Source: Rhinopomastus cyanomelas (taxonomy: Eukaryota; Chordata; Aves; Bucerotiformes; Rhinopomastidae). From it: a DNA stretch of 64,000 nt. The DNA is taken from contig VXBP01004525.1 of the NCBI GenBank assembly GCA_013400115.1, forward strand, positions 1 through 64,000, given 5' to 3'. Below the pieces are notes generated by a model. That model was not told the origin of the DNA. It did no database searches and saw only the letters and a program-made list of their open reading frames with translations. Of this stretch, positions 1 to 12,299 are shown one piece after another (the first letter of the stretch is position 1; each line of letters begins with the position of its first letter). Made by a program: the position numbers and the translations under genes.

Positions 1-2179
1 ACAACAGTATTGTAAAATTGTTGGCAATTTCAGAGTTCCTACCAAAACCCAAAGAGAACAGAAGCACGGATGCCCTGGTAAGCAATGAGTACACACACAG
101 ATGCATTTTGTTTGTGCAAGAACTTGAGCAAAGCAATAAGTGCGTAATAAATTGAAACTTTTTAAAAAGCAATGCTGTTCATTCGCCTTCATCTCTTAAA
201 GGCTGAATTACTGGCAGGTAGATTTCTTAAGAGAAAGGAGGAAAAATGTCCATGTTATTTATAGGACTCAAATGATAGAGTACGATGGTTCAATAATTCA
301 AACAAATTAAATTCCTTAACGTAAAAGCCTCAATATATCAGACAAGTCTTACAAACTTAACTTCTGTCTACTTTTGATCTGCAATGAGCATTTAGTTAAT
401 GTTTTCTTGCAACAGCCTCATCTTACAAAGATTTATAGGTCTTTAATTTTTATGCTGTAATACAGACCCAGATCTCAGTGGAACTATTCGTGTCATTAAA
501 TGTAGAGAATGCACATACATCTTCCACATGAGTAGGACTCAATTCTCAGATCAACCCCCGAATTCAAGTACTAACTCAATATTTAAGTAGGGGAGAAGCT
601 GCCAATTGCCGGTAACACTCGCTCATTTTTCACAATGCACGCTCAGAAGGAAAGAAGGGAAAAACCGCTCCCCTTGAGTAGAGCAGCTAGGCAAGCCGTT
701 CTAGGGAAGGTGTATCTTGGGTAAAGACTGACAAGTTTCAAGTCTGTGGAAAAATTAAAAATGGATATGTAAAAGAATGTCTGACTATTCTAACATAATT
801 CATGTTTTCACCTCAACCTCTGAAAATACAGATTTTGTTCAGTTACTATTTTTTCCCTTTTGCAGTCATAGGCACATTTTTAATTGAAAGGAAGTGCTGA
901 AAAATACTAGAGGCAAATGTTATAGTAAAAGCAGAGAAATGAAGGACCTAAATCTCTGAGGAACAAAATCCTGAGCTGATGTGTAAGAAAAGACAGGCTG
1001 TTATTGTTCTTCTAGGTCTAAATACCCTTCGCTTGATTTCAGTAATTTAGACATTAAGCACTTCTGTTGGTTGCAGTTCTTGATTCAGGTACCTAACTTT
1101 GAGTGCCTGTGGTCCCTTTGCAATCACTTGAGATGCAGTCAGTATCTGAAAGGGGTTCGGAAGGGGTCATCTCACCATAGGCAACCACAAGTGCCGGTCT
1201 CTGACTCTAAGCAGTGCCCAGGAACATGGTTCAGACCTGCTGCATCTTCTTGACTGTCTCAGTTTAGACCTGTTAATATTTTGGGCTTCTTTGCTAAACC
1301 CAGGGAGAAAAATAAGAAAGTTCTTCAGCAAGTTCATCCCTGCCAAAGTATGTGTAGAATAAATAGGATGAACTGTCTTTGAGGGGCACCTGCTTCCAGC
1401 ACTGTCTGACTTTGGAACAGATGGACTTAAAGAGATTCATTACACTTCAGAAATCTTTGGTGCTATCGTTTAAGCTTTAGACAAGTAAAATAAATCCCAC
1501 TGCAGTTTGCTCTTTTGACATTCTATTTCACTTAAACTGGAATTCAGACAAGGTCACTGAATGACAGGGTGATCAACAGATATGCGAACTGGGTCATTTT
1601 TGGTGCTATTCTGAAGCCCACTGATACTTAGGCAAGCACAGCATTTTGGCTCATGCTCCCTTTCTCTGAACATGAAGCTTTAGTTATCGTAAAAGAGATG
1701 ACCTTCCTTTCCATTGTCTGCAATTTATCTTAAACCCAAATACTAGTAACTCCTACTATTTCCGCTCTGCAGAACAAAGCTCATTACTGTTAGCTGCAAC
1801 CCAATTTTGCACATACTTTTTATTTCCAGTTGCACTGTACCTCTGGGTTGCCTATCTGACTCTGAATCTATGAGTAACACCACCTCCAACAGATGCTCAC
1901 TATTCCTGTGTCTTTTATGGACTTGGATAACAGACAGTAAGCTACTTTTCCTCCTACTGATTACTGCTGCCCTGCCTGTTTTATTTTCCCTAGCTTCCTA
2001 GATGCACTGTCCATATAAATACAGTCCCCGTGTGGCCATTTTTCCACCTTCAGTAAAATCTTCACTCTACTCTACCCTGTCATTGGTTTTACGGTCTCAC
2101 ATCTATGGGAGGAGATTTATGCTTCAAATTCTACTGCAGTTCTTGTTCTTCACATTAAATACTTAAAAACTAGGGCTGA
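1..2179. other. Unique AT-rich DNA, no gene recognised
   Basis: No open frame in this stretch exceeds 64 codons, and none resembles a protein I know. I see no CR1 tail, tandem repeat or RNA gene. It reads as ordinary intergenic or intronic avian sequence. Confidence 0.6.
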
Positions 2180-2250
2180 ATCACAGAATGTTAGGTAGGG
2201 ATTGGAAGGGACCTTGAAAGATCATCTAGTTGAATCCCTCTGCCAAAGCA
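2180..2250 (-). mobile_element. CR1 3'-end fragment
   Basis: The plus strand reads as the reverse complement of a CR1 3' UTR: an octamer-like end (TCACAGAATG), then GGGATTGGAAGGGACC and AGATCATCTAGT. Only about 70 bp of the tail remains, so the copy is severely 5'-truncated, as is usual for CR1. Past 2250 similarity to the family is lost. Confidence 0.85.
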
Positions 2251-5200
2251 CTGGCTGCAGTCTCCAGTCTACAGAACTAACACACTCAGAGGATTGAATG
2301 TCTCCAGAGTGGAAATAAACTGATGGAAACCCACAACCATGGTTTTGCTGCTAAAACATGGAGATGTGCTGAAGATAGAAGGGGGTGTTTCTGTTTTCCC
2401 TGTCTACAAGTACATTTGTCATCAAAAGCAGTCACTCTGAGAGGCAGAATAGGGCCCATTGCACACACAGCCCGTCAACGCTTGTACAACACAAACGCCT
2501 GCCTGGAGGCGCTGAAGCAGTGCCTGTTGCATGTCTGAATGATTAGGCAAGCTAGGTCTCACCCAGTACGACCCATCATGCTAAAGTCAGTGCTTGTCAA
2601 AGGCCGTCTCACTCGCTCAGCATGTGTTATATTTTTAGTCCCTGACCTCTTTCTTGGAGCTGCCGCTTCTCCGCTGACGGCACGAGCGCAGTCAGTCTCC
2701 TCGGGACACACGGGCATCCTGGTGGTGACCCCAGCAAATTGCTTTAGCAGATTTACACTCACTTGCATTGCTCTGCTGTGGAACAGTTACCACCTCCAGA
2801 AGAGAGAAGTGATGGGCTCTTAGAAAATTCAGCAAAGCTACGGCTGTCACAGTGTGACTCAAAGCCAGTGTGCAGCCCAGCATTGCTCAGGGTAGAGAAC
2901 TCGAGCAGAACCCCTAAGTTTAGCTCTTACTCTTGAGGAGTAAGAGCAGTTCTGTAGGACTGCTACAGAACTGCTGAGGAAGAGACTAATGATCCAAGGT
3001 TGGGCCATAGGCAGGTTGAGGGAAGACTTCAGGGGAGGATCGGCAAAGTCAGGAAGACACTTTCATGCCCTGACAGCGGATATTCAAGGAGGCTCCTCAT
3101 GTTTTTCAGTGACAAAGTCCTGTTTCCAGTTGCTGAAATCTTAGCAGATAGCAGTTTGAGATGCTGCTGCCCTGTGACTCAAGCTGTGCCAAACATTACA
3201 TCTCATCATATACTCTCATCTTCATGTCTTGAAAGGGAAGACTTGAAAGGTGCTTGAAGAAGTCGACTTTGTAATGAGCTATGCACAAAAAAGGGGCACA
3301 CATCATCAGACTGAATGGGAGTGGAGAGGTGTTGCAGAGAAACCAGACCTTTGTGGCATGCCACTTCAATCCTGGCAAGTCCCCTTCAAAAGGCAAAACA
3401 GTTAAAAGCAAGCAGCATCTGCAGATCTTCTGCAGCCATCAGCGCCAGAGGTGTATTTCAAGAGCCCGAAACTCCGCGCTGCTGGCAAAGCTAGGGACTT
3501 GTGGTGTGATGCTATAAGGGATTGCTGAAACAAAGGAAGTGCTCTTCATGCACCAAAGTTAAAAAGACATTTTCAAGCCTTTCAAAGTCTTCACAGTTTA
3601 TTAGCACTAAATGGATAAGCTAACAGTCGTATTCTATAAGTGACCAGCCAATGAACTAGAGAACTAGGAATACATTCAGTAGAGCTACATTTGCATTTAC
3701 CCGCTGTACATAATTTCCAAAGATTAAATTCGAGGTAAACTCCAGGTTCCAATGAACTCACTGGAATTTTATAGCTGATCCTTGCAGTGCAAGATCTCAT
3801 GAGCTACTCCATTTGTTCACAGAGCTATTGCACTCCTACGTTTGAACTTGTGTTTCTTTACACTGACTCGAGCAAGTTTTGAATGCACGTGAAACAGAAC
3901 TCACTAGATCTGCACCTTATCACGCACTGTGCCTGCCATGCCAGGGGAAGGCTCTCATTTCCAGCAGTACTGTTACACTGCATTTAAAACAAACAAATAA
4001 TGACGTGCATACTTCTGGTACAGTCAGAGCACATCCTTGTGTCCTGAAATCTGCTTGCAAGCACAGAAATTATGGGATTTTGTTCTTGTCATTCTCAGGG
4101 GATCTGACAAATGCAATACCCCCACAACTGCCATAGTCAAAAGGCAGCAAACTCCTATTACATCACATAAGGAGCAGACTCTGCCAGCTGGAAATGTCAC
4201 AGCAACAAGAATGCATTTAAAGAAAAAAGACAACCTGATACTGCAGATGTCTTGTGGTGGTCTAACAGTTCAAGTACATATGGCATCAAGAAAAGTTGCA
4301 TGCAAATGTAGTCATTTTATTGGATATCTCCAGAAAAAAACCCTAAAACTTAGACTAAACATAGTAAAAATTATCTTTGTGTCCTTTAGCTGGCCAGTTA
4401 GTGCTGTTTAGTTGGCAGACAGTAACTTGTTCATACAAAGTGGTTAAACTATTATGATGTATGTGTCTGCACTCTTTTCACACAACCACTATCAAATACC
4501 AATGACTTCATATATGGTACTTAAGACTCAGGAGAATCAGCCTCTCGCACATGGGACAACTGTGTTTCAAGATGTCTGGATCTCTTAATTGTTTGTCTAA
4601 TCGCCCCTCAAATTGATGCAATCACCATTTTATACAATTTTTATTAGACAATATTTGCAAATGTAAGATGTTTTGAACCTTACACTGCTAAGTGCTGCTA
4701 CTACAGTGAAGTTACAGGCAAGATCTTTCATATATCTACGTAAAGGCACAACCCCTTACCTCAGTTTATATAAAAGTGGTAACTAATAGGATGCATTAAC
4801 GTTTCAATCTATGATTCCTGTATAAAAAAAGTACAAACAGACATTTTTTCAATGCTTTTCACTACGTCTGTGAAGGATCAGTCAATGTCATATGTTTGTC
4901 AGGTCTGTGTGAATGAAGACCACTACTCACAACAAATTCTAGGAATCTGGAATAGCAAAAGTAGAGCTGGATCAGGACTCCAAGTTTTACCTACTTTAGG
5001 AAGGTTTTGGACAAATTGAGAAGGATTAATTGTATCAGTATTCAAAGTATCTCATTTGGACTACAAAGAGTCCTATATTAATATTAATAACACTCTCTAC
5101 TGCGCTTTTGCAGCAAAGCAGCAGTTCTGACTGAGCCTGTGTTTCCAGTGCTGGCAGCCATGCAAACACAAGTTGGCACAAGCCAGCCCCCACTAGTTAT

Positions 5201-6133
5201 GCCTGAAACACAGTGCTGTCTCAGGGAGCAGAGTGCTCCCCACACTCACACCTCCCCTTGTCCAAACACCCAGACTGATGCCTAAGGAAAGAAAGAGAAG
5301 GCTTGGCAGGAGAAGAGGAGGGTGGATATGCTTCTTGCATTCAGGGGTGCCGTCAGGCTGCAGCTAGGAGTCACCCTGGCAGCTCGGAGCTCCCACAGCT
5401 GATGTGCAATACAGGCTGAACATCAGACGCCCCATGATTCTTGACAGATGCATCTCTTTAAACACAGCCTCTGTGCTGAGGAGGGCAGAGGTTTAGATAT
5501 GACAAGGTTACAGGATCGAGCCTGGGGGCAGTGCAGTGTTCTTCTCATTATTGTTATCTGTATTGCAGCAGTGTTATTGGCAGTGATCATCAGACTGGAT
5601 CCACTGCACTGCACTGTGTGCACATACACAAGATCACACTTTTCCATCCAGGAAGCTTTTGTGTTCTAAATTTAAATGAGATCTCATTTATAAATAGCAA
5701 GAGAGCAATGTGGTTAAATAGTCTCTTTTGCCAGCATCACAATGACTCCAAATTGCATCAATGGAAGCTGAGAAAATTAACAGCTTTGCCTTAATCCTTT
5801 GTATGTTATGCTGGGGAACTTGTCAATATGTCATTCCCAGTAATTCTATTCCTGTCACTTGCTGTAAAGGAAACAGAACAGAATGTCCCCAAAGACAAAT
5901 AATTTAAACCAGAAAGTGGGCAATGATTAAAGTCCAAAGTTGAAGATACTGCCCAAGGCAACTACTGAGATTGACCATGCTTCTTAAAAGAGAAATAAAA
6001 CCAAGAATCACTCTTAATAGGAATTATTTTTATTGGAATGCCCCCACAGTTTAATATCAATTCCTTTCCTTTTAAAGTTGGATACAGCATGCTGTATAAT
6101 TTGATTTCAGCACGTTGTTCAGTAGAAAGTGTT
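2251..6133. other. Unique DNA, no gene recognised
   Basis: Many short frames lie on both strands. The longest, 124 codons at 4037-4411 on the plus strand, has no recognisable domain and no flanking splice or promoter context that I can support. The one striking structure is the hairpin pair at 2923-2975, listed separately. Confidence 0.55.
2923..2975. repeat. Two adjacent perfect hairpins
   Basis: The first hairpin has 10-bp perfect arms (2923-2932 and 2938-2947) around a 5-nt loop. The second has 13-bp perfect arms (2945-2957 and 2963-2975), also around a 5-nt loop. They overlap by three bases (AGC, 2945-2947). No terminator or RNA gene role can be claimed. Perfect arms with very short loops are a typical footprint of template switching during replication. 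Confidence 0.85.
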
Positions 6134-6467
6134 AGTCTCCTTGTATTATGAGGAAAGGCTGAGGGAGCTGGGTCTCTTTAGCTTGGACAAAAGGAGACTG
6201 AGGGGTGACCTCAGTAATGTTTATAAATATGTGAGAGGTGGGTGTCAGGAGGATGGAGCCAGGCTCTTCTCAATGTCATCTAGCGATAGGACAAGAGGCA
6301 ATGAGTGTGAGCTGGAACATAGGAGGATCCACATCAATATGAGAAGGAACTTCTTCCCAGTGAGTGTGATGGAGCACTGGAATGGGCTGTCCAGGGGGGT
6401 TGTGGAGTCTCCTTTGCTGGAGATGTTTAAAACCTGCCTGGAGGTGTTCCTGTGTGACTTGGTGTAG
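6129..6467 (+). pseudogene. CR1 ORF2 C-terminal remnant
   Basis: This 112-codon frame matches the region downstream of the reverse transcriptase in CR1 ORF2. Landmarks in order are YEERLRELGLFSL, KRRLRGDL, VYKYVRGG, RNFFPV, EHWN and the ending VFLCDLV before the natural stop. No polymerase motif is present because the 5' part was never inserted. The ATG lies in flanking DNA or at the join, so this is not a real gene start. Confidence 0.88.
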
Positions 6468-6494
6468 GTGACCCTAATGGTCTGTGATTCTGTA
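6134..6494 (+). mobile_element. 5'-truncated CR1 copy
   Basis: A young-type CR1 starts inside ORF2 and ends at an octamer tail (TCTGTGATTCTGTA). The 3' UTR is abnormally short: just after the ORF2 stop, GTGA is joined directly to CCCTAATGG. The segment that other copies carry between these points, including GGGATTGGACTAGATGATC, is absent. This is an internal deletion, so the copy is not simply truncated. Confidence 0.93.
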
Positions 6495-8660
6495 ATTATT
6501 GAAGCTAACAGAAGTGTGGGCAAATGCTATGCAATTAAAAAGCCATAACATATTTTACCATGTGGCTGCTCAAAGGTTCATGTAGGCACCCAGAAATCCT
6601 ACAAATTTAGCTTTCATAACAGGAGCAGCTACTAAGCACACCTATAGAAGCAGTACTAAACATGAACTGTGTTGCAGGAAAACAGCTGAAAAGGGCGTAG
6701 GTTTGATCTATCACTGCACCACCCTAGTTTGACCCGAGTCTAACTCCAGCAATTTTCCCAGGAATTGGTCTGATTTGATTTTGGTGACAGAGTGGCTTAG
6801 GCAGAGCAACACAGCACTGAATTACATTTTCTGCCAAATTTTAGTGCAGATGTCTCTGTCTAAATCCAGGAGGAAATATGAAATATCTGCGAAAATAACT
6901 GCAAAATGGTGTCTTCACAGTGACCATCAAACCTGAAGAAAGAGGAGTAAAATACAGCCAAAAGCCAAAAGCAAGAGGAAAAAGTTACTTTTGATACCAA
7001 AGTTGTGATATGTAGCTGGAGGTCAGGAAGATGAAGCACTGCCTCACAAAGCAACTATGTGCATTATCCTCCAAGAGCCTGACTACTCAGATGCAGAGGC
7101 AGATGTTGCTGCAGCTACTAGCCCCTGGGAAAGAGAAGCATTACATTAGGAACAAACAAAACAAAGCCCTACCCAATCCAATATGTCATGAGGGTTTGCT
7201 GTAAGATGCCACAGGCTCTGGTTTGCTGGGAAGGCTGAAGTGCAGAGATAGGCTGTCTCTTTTCTAGCCAGGAAGGTGTGGCCTTCTTGCCAACAGCACC
7301 TCAGAAGGTACTTGTTCCCATGGGCTTTCTCCAATTTATTTTTAATTTAACTTTCTATGACAAATGTATGTCTAGATATGAGTAAAGAATACACAACAGT
7401 TTATTTCAACTCCACTACAAGTAAAAATTCAAATTTCTAAACAATTCTGATGAAAACAAGTTTCCTATCCAAAGGCAGGACACTTCTGATCCTGGAGAAC
7501 TGGAATGAGGCTCAAAAATGAGGCTTAATATAACCACCCACATGGAGAAGTTAGCAAAATGATAAAAGTGTGACAATGAAATGGTGGACCTCAGAGTGTA
7601 GAAGGAACACGGGCAGAGAGTCACGTAAATGAATTAAGGTAAAATGTAAGGAAATGGAAATACTGTGGGTGTGATTTAGAGGAACTAGTTCAGGTATCCA
7701 GATGAATGAAGCAGGCTGCCTTCTGAGGCTGCTCTTCACGGGGCTGGTGGATGTGCCATCCACCTGAGCTAATTTGCTCAGTTATAGCCAAACACATGCT
7801 GAGAATTGCTTTTGGTATTTTGGGGAGTCTTTTAGGTTAAGCCTGAAAAATACAATATTTGTGTCAGAATGAAATTGCAATCTGACTTCAGGACAAGCAC
7901 TTCCTACTTTTATAGTGTTTGAAATGTTGTTGTTTGATTTATTTGGACGCTATCAAGGTAGAAGAACAGAATCTAGCCACCAAATAATTTTTCTTTTACA
8001 AAAAAGTGGTTATTAAACACCCTCAAAACCAACGTTATGTTAAACCACAAGTTTCTAAGGTGCACACTTCTACCTATCTCCATCTATCAGCAGCTGTGAA
8101 GAAACAATACTAACACTTCACCTTCACCAGTGAAGCACTGTGTTTGCTACAGTGCAACGAGAGTGTTTGAATTAGAAATTTGAACTATCCTTACATACAA
8201 AGCCAGAGTGTGTACCCTCCTCTCACTATCACTGTCCAGCGTATATCAAGTGTACATTATCAAGCAGAGTCATTTTTGTTCATTCTTGTTGAAGATAAAG
8301 ATATTTGCCAACCTAAATTTGTCTCTGCATACGCGCATGGTTGAACACGCATTCATAACCCTACAGATGTGTCTGGTCATATAGGAAATGGCTGTATTCT
8401 TTGCCCAAAGGGTGTAAACACTTCCAAATAAAAGCACAAACTATGAAGAAAGCACATTTTGTATCTGCCCACCTCTCAGATTATTGTAGGCTCTTTTGAG
8501 CCCTTTTAAAGTACACATTTTGGTCTTGCAATGCAGTTCAAGCAACATTACAAGCAATTCAAAGGCTAGGTCAGAGAAGACAATAAAACTGAGGCCTCAT
8601 CTCATTTTTCTCGTCTGTTGTACACGCACTCTTTGCCCCTACATTAAAGCACTTCATCTT
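6495..8660. other. Unique AT-rich DNA, no gene recognised
   Basis: All open frames are 70 codons or shorter and unrecognised. No repeats stand out apart from short A/T runs. Confidence 0.55.
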
Positions 8661-8800
8661 ATCATCGAATCACGGAACCATTTAGGTTGGGAAAGACCTT
8701 TCAGATCATTGAGTTCATCCATTAACCTACCTGTACCAAGCCCATGGCTAAACCATGTCCCTAAGCTCCATAGCTACGTGGCTTTCAAACACATCCAAGG
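8661..8800 (-). mobile_element. Old diverged CR1 3'-end fragment
   Basis: The plus strand shows a decayed CR1 tail in reverse complement: ATCATCGAATCACGGAACC, TTTAGGTTGGGAAAGACC, then CTAAACCATGTCCCTAAG and a part resembling AACACATCCAAGG. The wording differs from the young copies in this window, so it belongs to an older subfamily. The ends are approximate because of divergence. Confidence 0.78.
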
Positions 8801-9930
8801 ATTACAGAAAATTGGATGAGTCAGGGTTATGGAGTTTTTTTACCCGTCTTCGACAGAGTACTAATTCTCTACAAAGCTAAGCGAAAGGATGCCGCTTGTT
8901 ACACACATTCAGTGCAAAGCTAAACGTGTCATGTCATAAGTGAATATGCACCTCCTGTTCTTTCAAAATGACATTTTCCAACAAAGAATCTACAAACAAA
9001 ACTTGCAACAAAAAATCCCTGGTGAGTTATAATAAACTTTTCATTTGCAAGTGGGAAAAGGGTGTGGAATAACCCAAATTTCACAATTTTCACAGGCAGA
9101 AATAAAAAGAGGTGAAACCAGTTTAGCTGACCAAAGCCTGTGTACACCACAAAATAACTGTGACAAACCCAGCGTGCACTCCGTGTCAAAACTGGCAGTT
9201 CTGACAAGGGAGCACAGGACACTGACTTCACACTTGTAGGTCTACTAGGAACGTCTGAAGAGCAGACAGTGTTTACCAGAGTAAGCAAGCCAAAGACACC
9301 TGTGATGGCCTGCAATGAAAAACTGACTCCCCACACATGGGAAATAATGTAAAATTCACCCATTCAATAGGTTTGCTCAGTCTTCCCAAAACCAGGTGTG
9401 AAAGCGAACACAGACAAAACAAAAAGCAGGAAGAACTTTTGTGTGCCCACCTGTGAGCCTGGCTATAGGGCTAGTAACCAACAGAACCACCTCCCATCAG
9501 AGTCACTAAAGCAAGTAGCATCGCAAACCTTGAAGTAAATACAACATTTATTTTTGTTACTTAGAGCTCCCATTGCAAGCTTTTCCATGCTAAAGAAAGA
9601 ATTAGTTTAACCCTCTAATAATTTTGACAACCTGACAATTTGTTCACCCCCAAAACCTTTAAAAGAGGAGTGCCGCTGTAGCTCTTCTGCCATAGCTGAA
9701 AGACCCCACAAACCACTTCACTTCCCTTTCATTTTTGCTACGAGCAGAAAAGATCCAGCACAGAAAATACCCACCACTGTTACTGACCATGGCTATTTCC
9801 CCCGTGGCTCACAGGTGCCACGGACTCCTAGGCTTCCAGCAGATGAGAGGAAGTAAATGCTTTGCAATATCAGTAGCTTGCAAATCCACCACAAGCCTAA
9901 GCCTGCCTCAGAAAAGGTTTCACTGATGCA
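8801..9930. other. Unique DNA, no gene recognised
   Basis: A 144-codon minus-strand frame (8929-9363) is present but has no recognisable family, no supported start and no neighbouring exon-like structure. I treat it as chance. Nothing else stands out. Confidence 0.5.
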
Positions 9931-9933
9931 CAG

Positions 9934-10099
9934 CGCGACGGCTGCGTACGCCTGGCTGTCTGCAAAGGAAAGGACGCGAGAAGCCAAACCTGCTCAATCG
10001 CACCGAATGCTGCCGGTGAAAATGCCGCGTACAAAGAACAACACGAACGTAAAGCGACAGACAGACACTTTAGGGTTCACTTACCGTGTAAGATGCCGG
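9934..10099. promoter_or_regulatory. CpG cluster
   Basis: I count 17 CpG dinucleotides in about 166 bp, with three more up to 10190. The surrounding sequence is CpG-poor, as in most vertebrate DNA. Such a cluster can mark an unmethylated promoter, an exon or a recently inserted sequence. It lies on the intron side of the candidate minus-strand splice donor at 10084. No TATA box or other core promoter signal was identified, so a regulatory role is inference. Confidence 0.3.
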
Positions 10100-10219
10100 G
10101 TGAGACCTGACTCTTCTTTGACAGTGTCTTCTTTGAGACTCTGTGCATATCGAGACACATGTAAGCGATCCCCAAAAAGCCTAGCACTGCGGGAACACCA
10201 GCTACTTTATTTCTCAACT
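10085..10219 (-). other. Candidate protein-coding exon (unverified)
   Basis: On the minus strand a 135-bp open segment lies between a plausible acceptor (CACTAAACAG before 10219) and a strong donor (CG/GTAAGTG after 10085). Its length is a multiple of three and both ends have phase 1, a common arrangement for internal exons. It encodes 44 complete residues with a hydrophobic stretch (VPAVLGFLGIAYMCL) followed by a basic segment (RVSKKTLSKKS), which would suit a small membrane protein. I do not recognise the protein. An open stretch this short is expected by chance fairly often, so this is only a lead. Confidence 0.2.
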
Positions 10220-10479
10220 CTGTTTAGTGACCCAAGAAGCCACAAGTCCTTCCTGTTTTCCTTTATCCACTCTGCACCAGGTGGGTCGTGTAAGCAGCAA
10301 CAGGTGTTTTTCTTGTAACAGGTGGGTGGAGAAAGCCAGGAACACAACAACTAGGGCTAGAAGGGCAAGAATGTGAGCCCCTGAGTGGAGCAGAAATAGA
10401 ATTTTTATCGTCACATACAGAGAACATGAACACTTGAATAAGGGGCTGGTATAAAGGTCATCACCCATGCATGTGAAAG

Positions 10480-12050
10480 CAGGACAGTGAAGGAGTTTTC
10501 AAGTCCACTGGCAAATACAGTCACAGGCTTTGAAGGAGAGAGGCTACTTCTAGTAGAACAGGATGATCAGTGGGATCCTGAGACTTTTGAAGTTCTTTTA
10601 AGCTATGTGAGTTTTTTATGGCCTTGGAAAGAGAAGGCTGTTTACAGGACAGGGGGAGCTTACAGGGAAAGCAGCCTGGACTGGAGGAATGCTGAACAGC
10701 TCATGAAAGCACGTGAAGATAAGAGCAGGGAATTAGGGGAGGGAAACTTGCCATGGGGATCATGCTGGTACAAGGGGAGTACAAGGCCAGGAAATGTACC
10801 TTTGCTATAGAAGGGCTAAAATCAGCTTCTGCTAGGGAAGGATGGTGAGAGTGGGAGGAGAGATTAAATAAAAATTTTAGATCTAAAACAATAGGAAGGA
10901 TGAAAAGAAAACTATTAGTTGGTTCAGGCTAATGCAGCTGGTATAGTGGTGTTGGAGGAAACACTGGAGAGGAGACAAGAAGATGAGGAGCACAAGTCTC
11001 CCAGGAGGATAACTGAGATACTTAAACAGAAATGAGCAGGTCAAATAGGTAGAGCATCTGCAACGCAAACCAGAAGACAGCTAGCAAAACGGGCTTCTGA
11101 GGACGGACGCAAAGACTTTGGGCATGATCCTAATTCACTGAGGATTATCACTTGTGAAAGCAAATCACCCCCTGGTCATGAATGCTGATCAAAGTCACTG
11201 GGCTTGAAGTAGCCTATGCAGACACCAAATGGCCATGAGGAACCCACAGAAATACCAGCCTTGGGAAATCAGCACTGGTTACACCTAGTGTTAAGGCATC
11301 TGGAACTGGTGATTGTAGACCTTCATATGGAAGAACAAAAGGCAGCTGTTGTTAAAAGCAGTTATTGTCTGTAGTTGTTAAATTGGTGCTAGAGGGAGGT
11401 GGGGTCTGGTTATGGTGAGCTCTTCACAACCATAGCACTGGAGGATTCACTCATCATTACTGGTCCTCTGAACTCTGCTAACGTGAACCATCTGGATTTG
11501 GAAGGGCAGGCTGGAACAGCTAGTCAGACTCTCCAGGAAGAAGGACTGTTTAAGGAACCTGATAAAAAAGGTGGTGAATAAATACAATAGTGAAAGAAAT
11601 ACAAGCAGGTGTATCACTTGGTAATAAAGGCCCTGAAGGCAGACAAGCCAGGCCCCTGGAAAATGAGGATAAGACAGACACTTGCAGTTCCAGCTATAGA
11701 GACTGTTCACAGGATGGTACAGGGATTCTTTATTTTTCTAGGAATGCTGGATGAGTCATGAAGATGGAATTTGAATTAAAACAAAAATAGCGTTTGGAAG
11801 AAAAAAAAAATGAGCCCCTGGGAGAAGACGCAGACAAACTGCTTATCATCTCTGTGTGCAGGCTGGCAGAACTGTACGCAAGAAATGAAAGAGAAGATCC
11901 CAGGAGTCAAACACCGAAACCTGGACAGATGATCTCCAGCAACACGAAAGCAACAATTACAGCTCCACCAGATAAGGAGCATTCAGACTTTAAAACTTGT
12001 CCACTGAGTGGCATGTCCACTCTGTTGACCCTTTAGGACACAGAAGGTTA
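10480..12050. other. Purine-rich block with broken frames
   Basis: The plus strand is noticeably rich in A and G and carries three unlinked open frames: 10487-10810 (107 codons), 11399-11581 (60 codons) and 11794-12036 (80 codons). None has a motif I recognise. The block could be a decayed retroelement or simply a compositionally biased region. No long terminal repeats or CR1 tail were found around it. Confidence 0.35.
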
Positions 12051-12299
12051 AGGTGAACACTCACAGTACCTACTACCCTGCTAGTGTAGCTGCCGATGCA
12101 ATGAAAGGCCCTGGCTTGTTATTGGTGCTGCTATTCATGTCCCAAAAGGCTCTGTGTGCCTGGGGGACACAATATGTAGGCAAATCCACAGGAGGGGGGT
12201 GGTGTTTTATTCAGCAAGTGTTGCAGTTTGAAAATTACCAACATTTTCTAATGTATAGATCTGTGCTTTCATGAAGACAAAGATGCATGTTGCTTTAAA

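Noticed and set aside
4037..4411. 124-codon plus-strand open frame
   Set aside because: No motif, and several other frames overlap it on both strands. No splice or promoter context.
9857..10318. 153-codon plus-strand open frame
   Set aside because: No recognisable family or domain. It overlaps the CpG cluster and the opposite-strand exon candidate, and CpG-rich sequence tends to have fewer stops.
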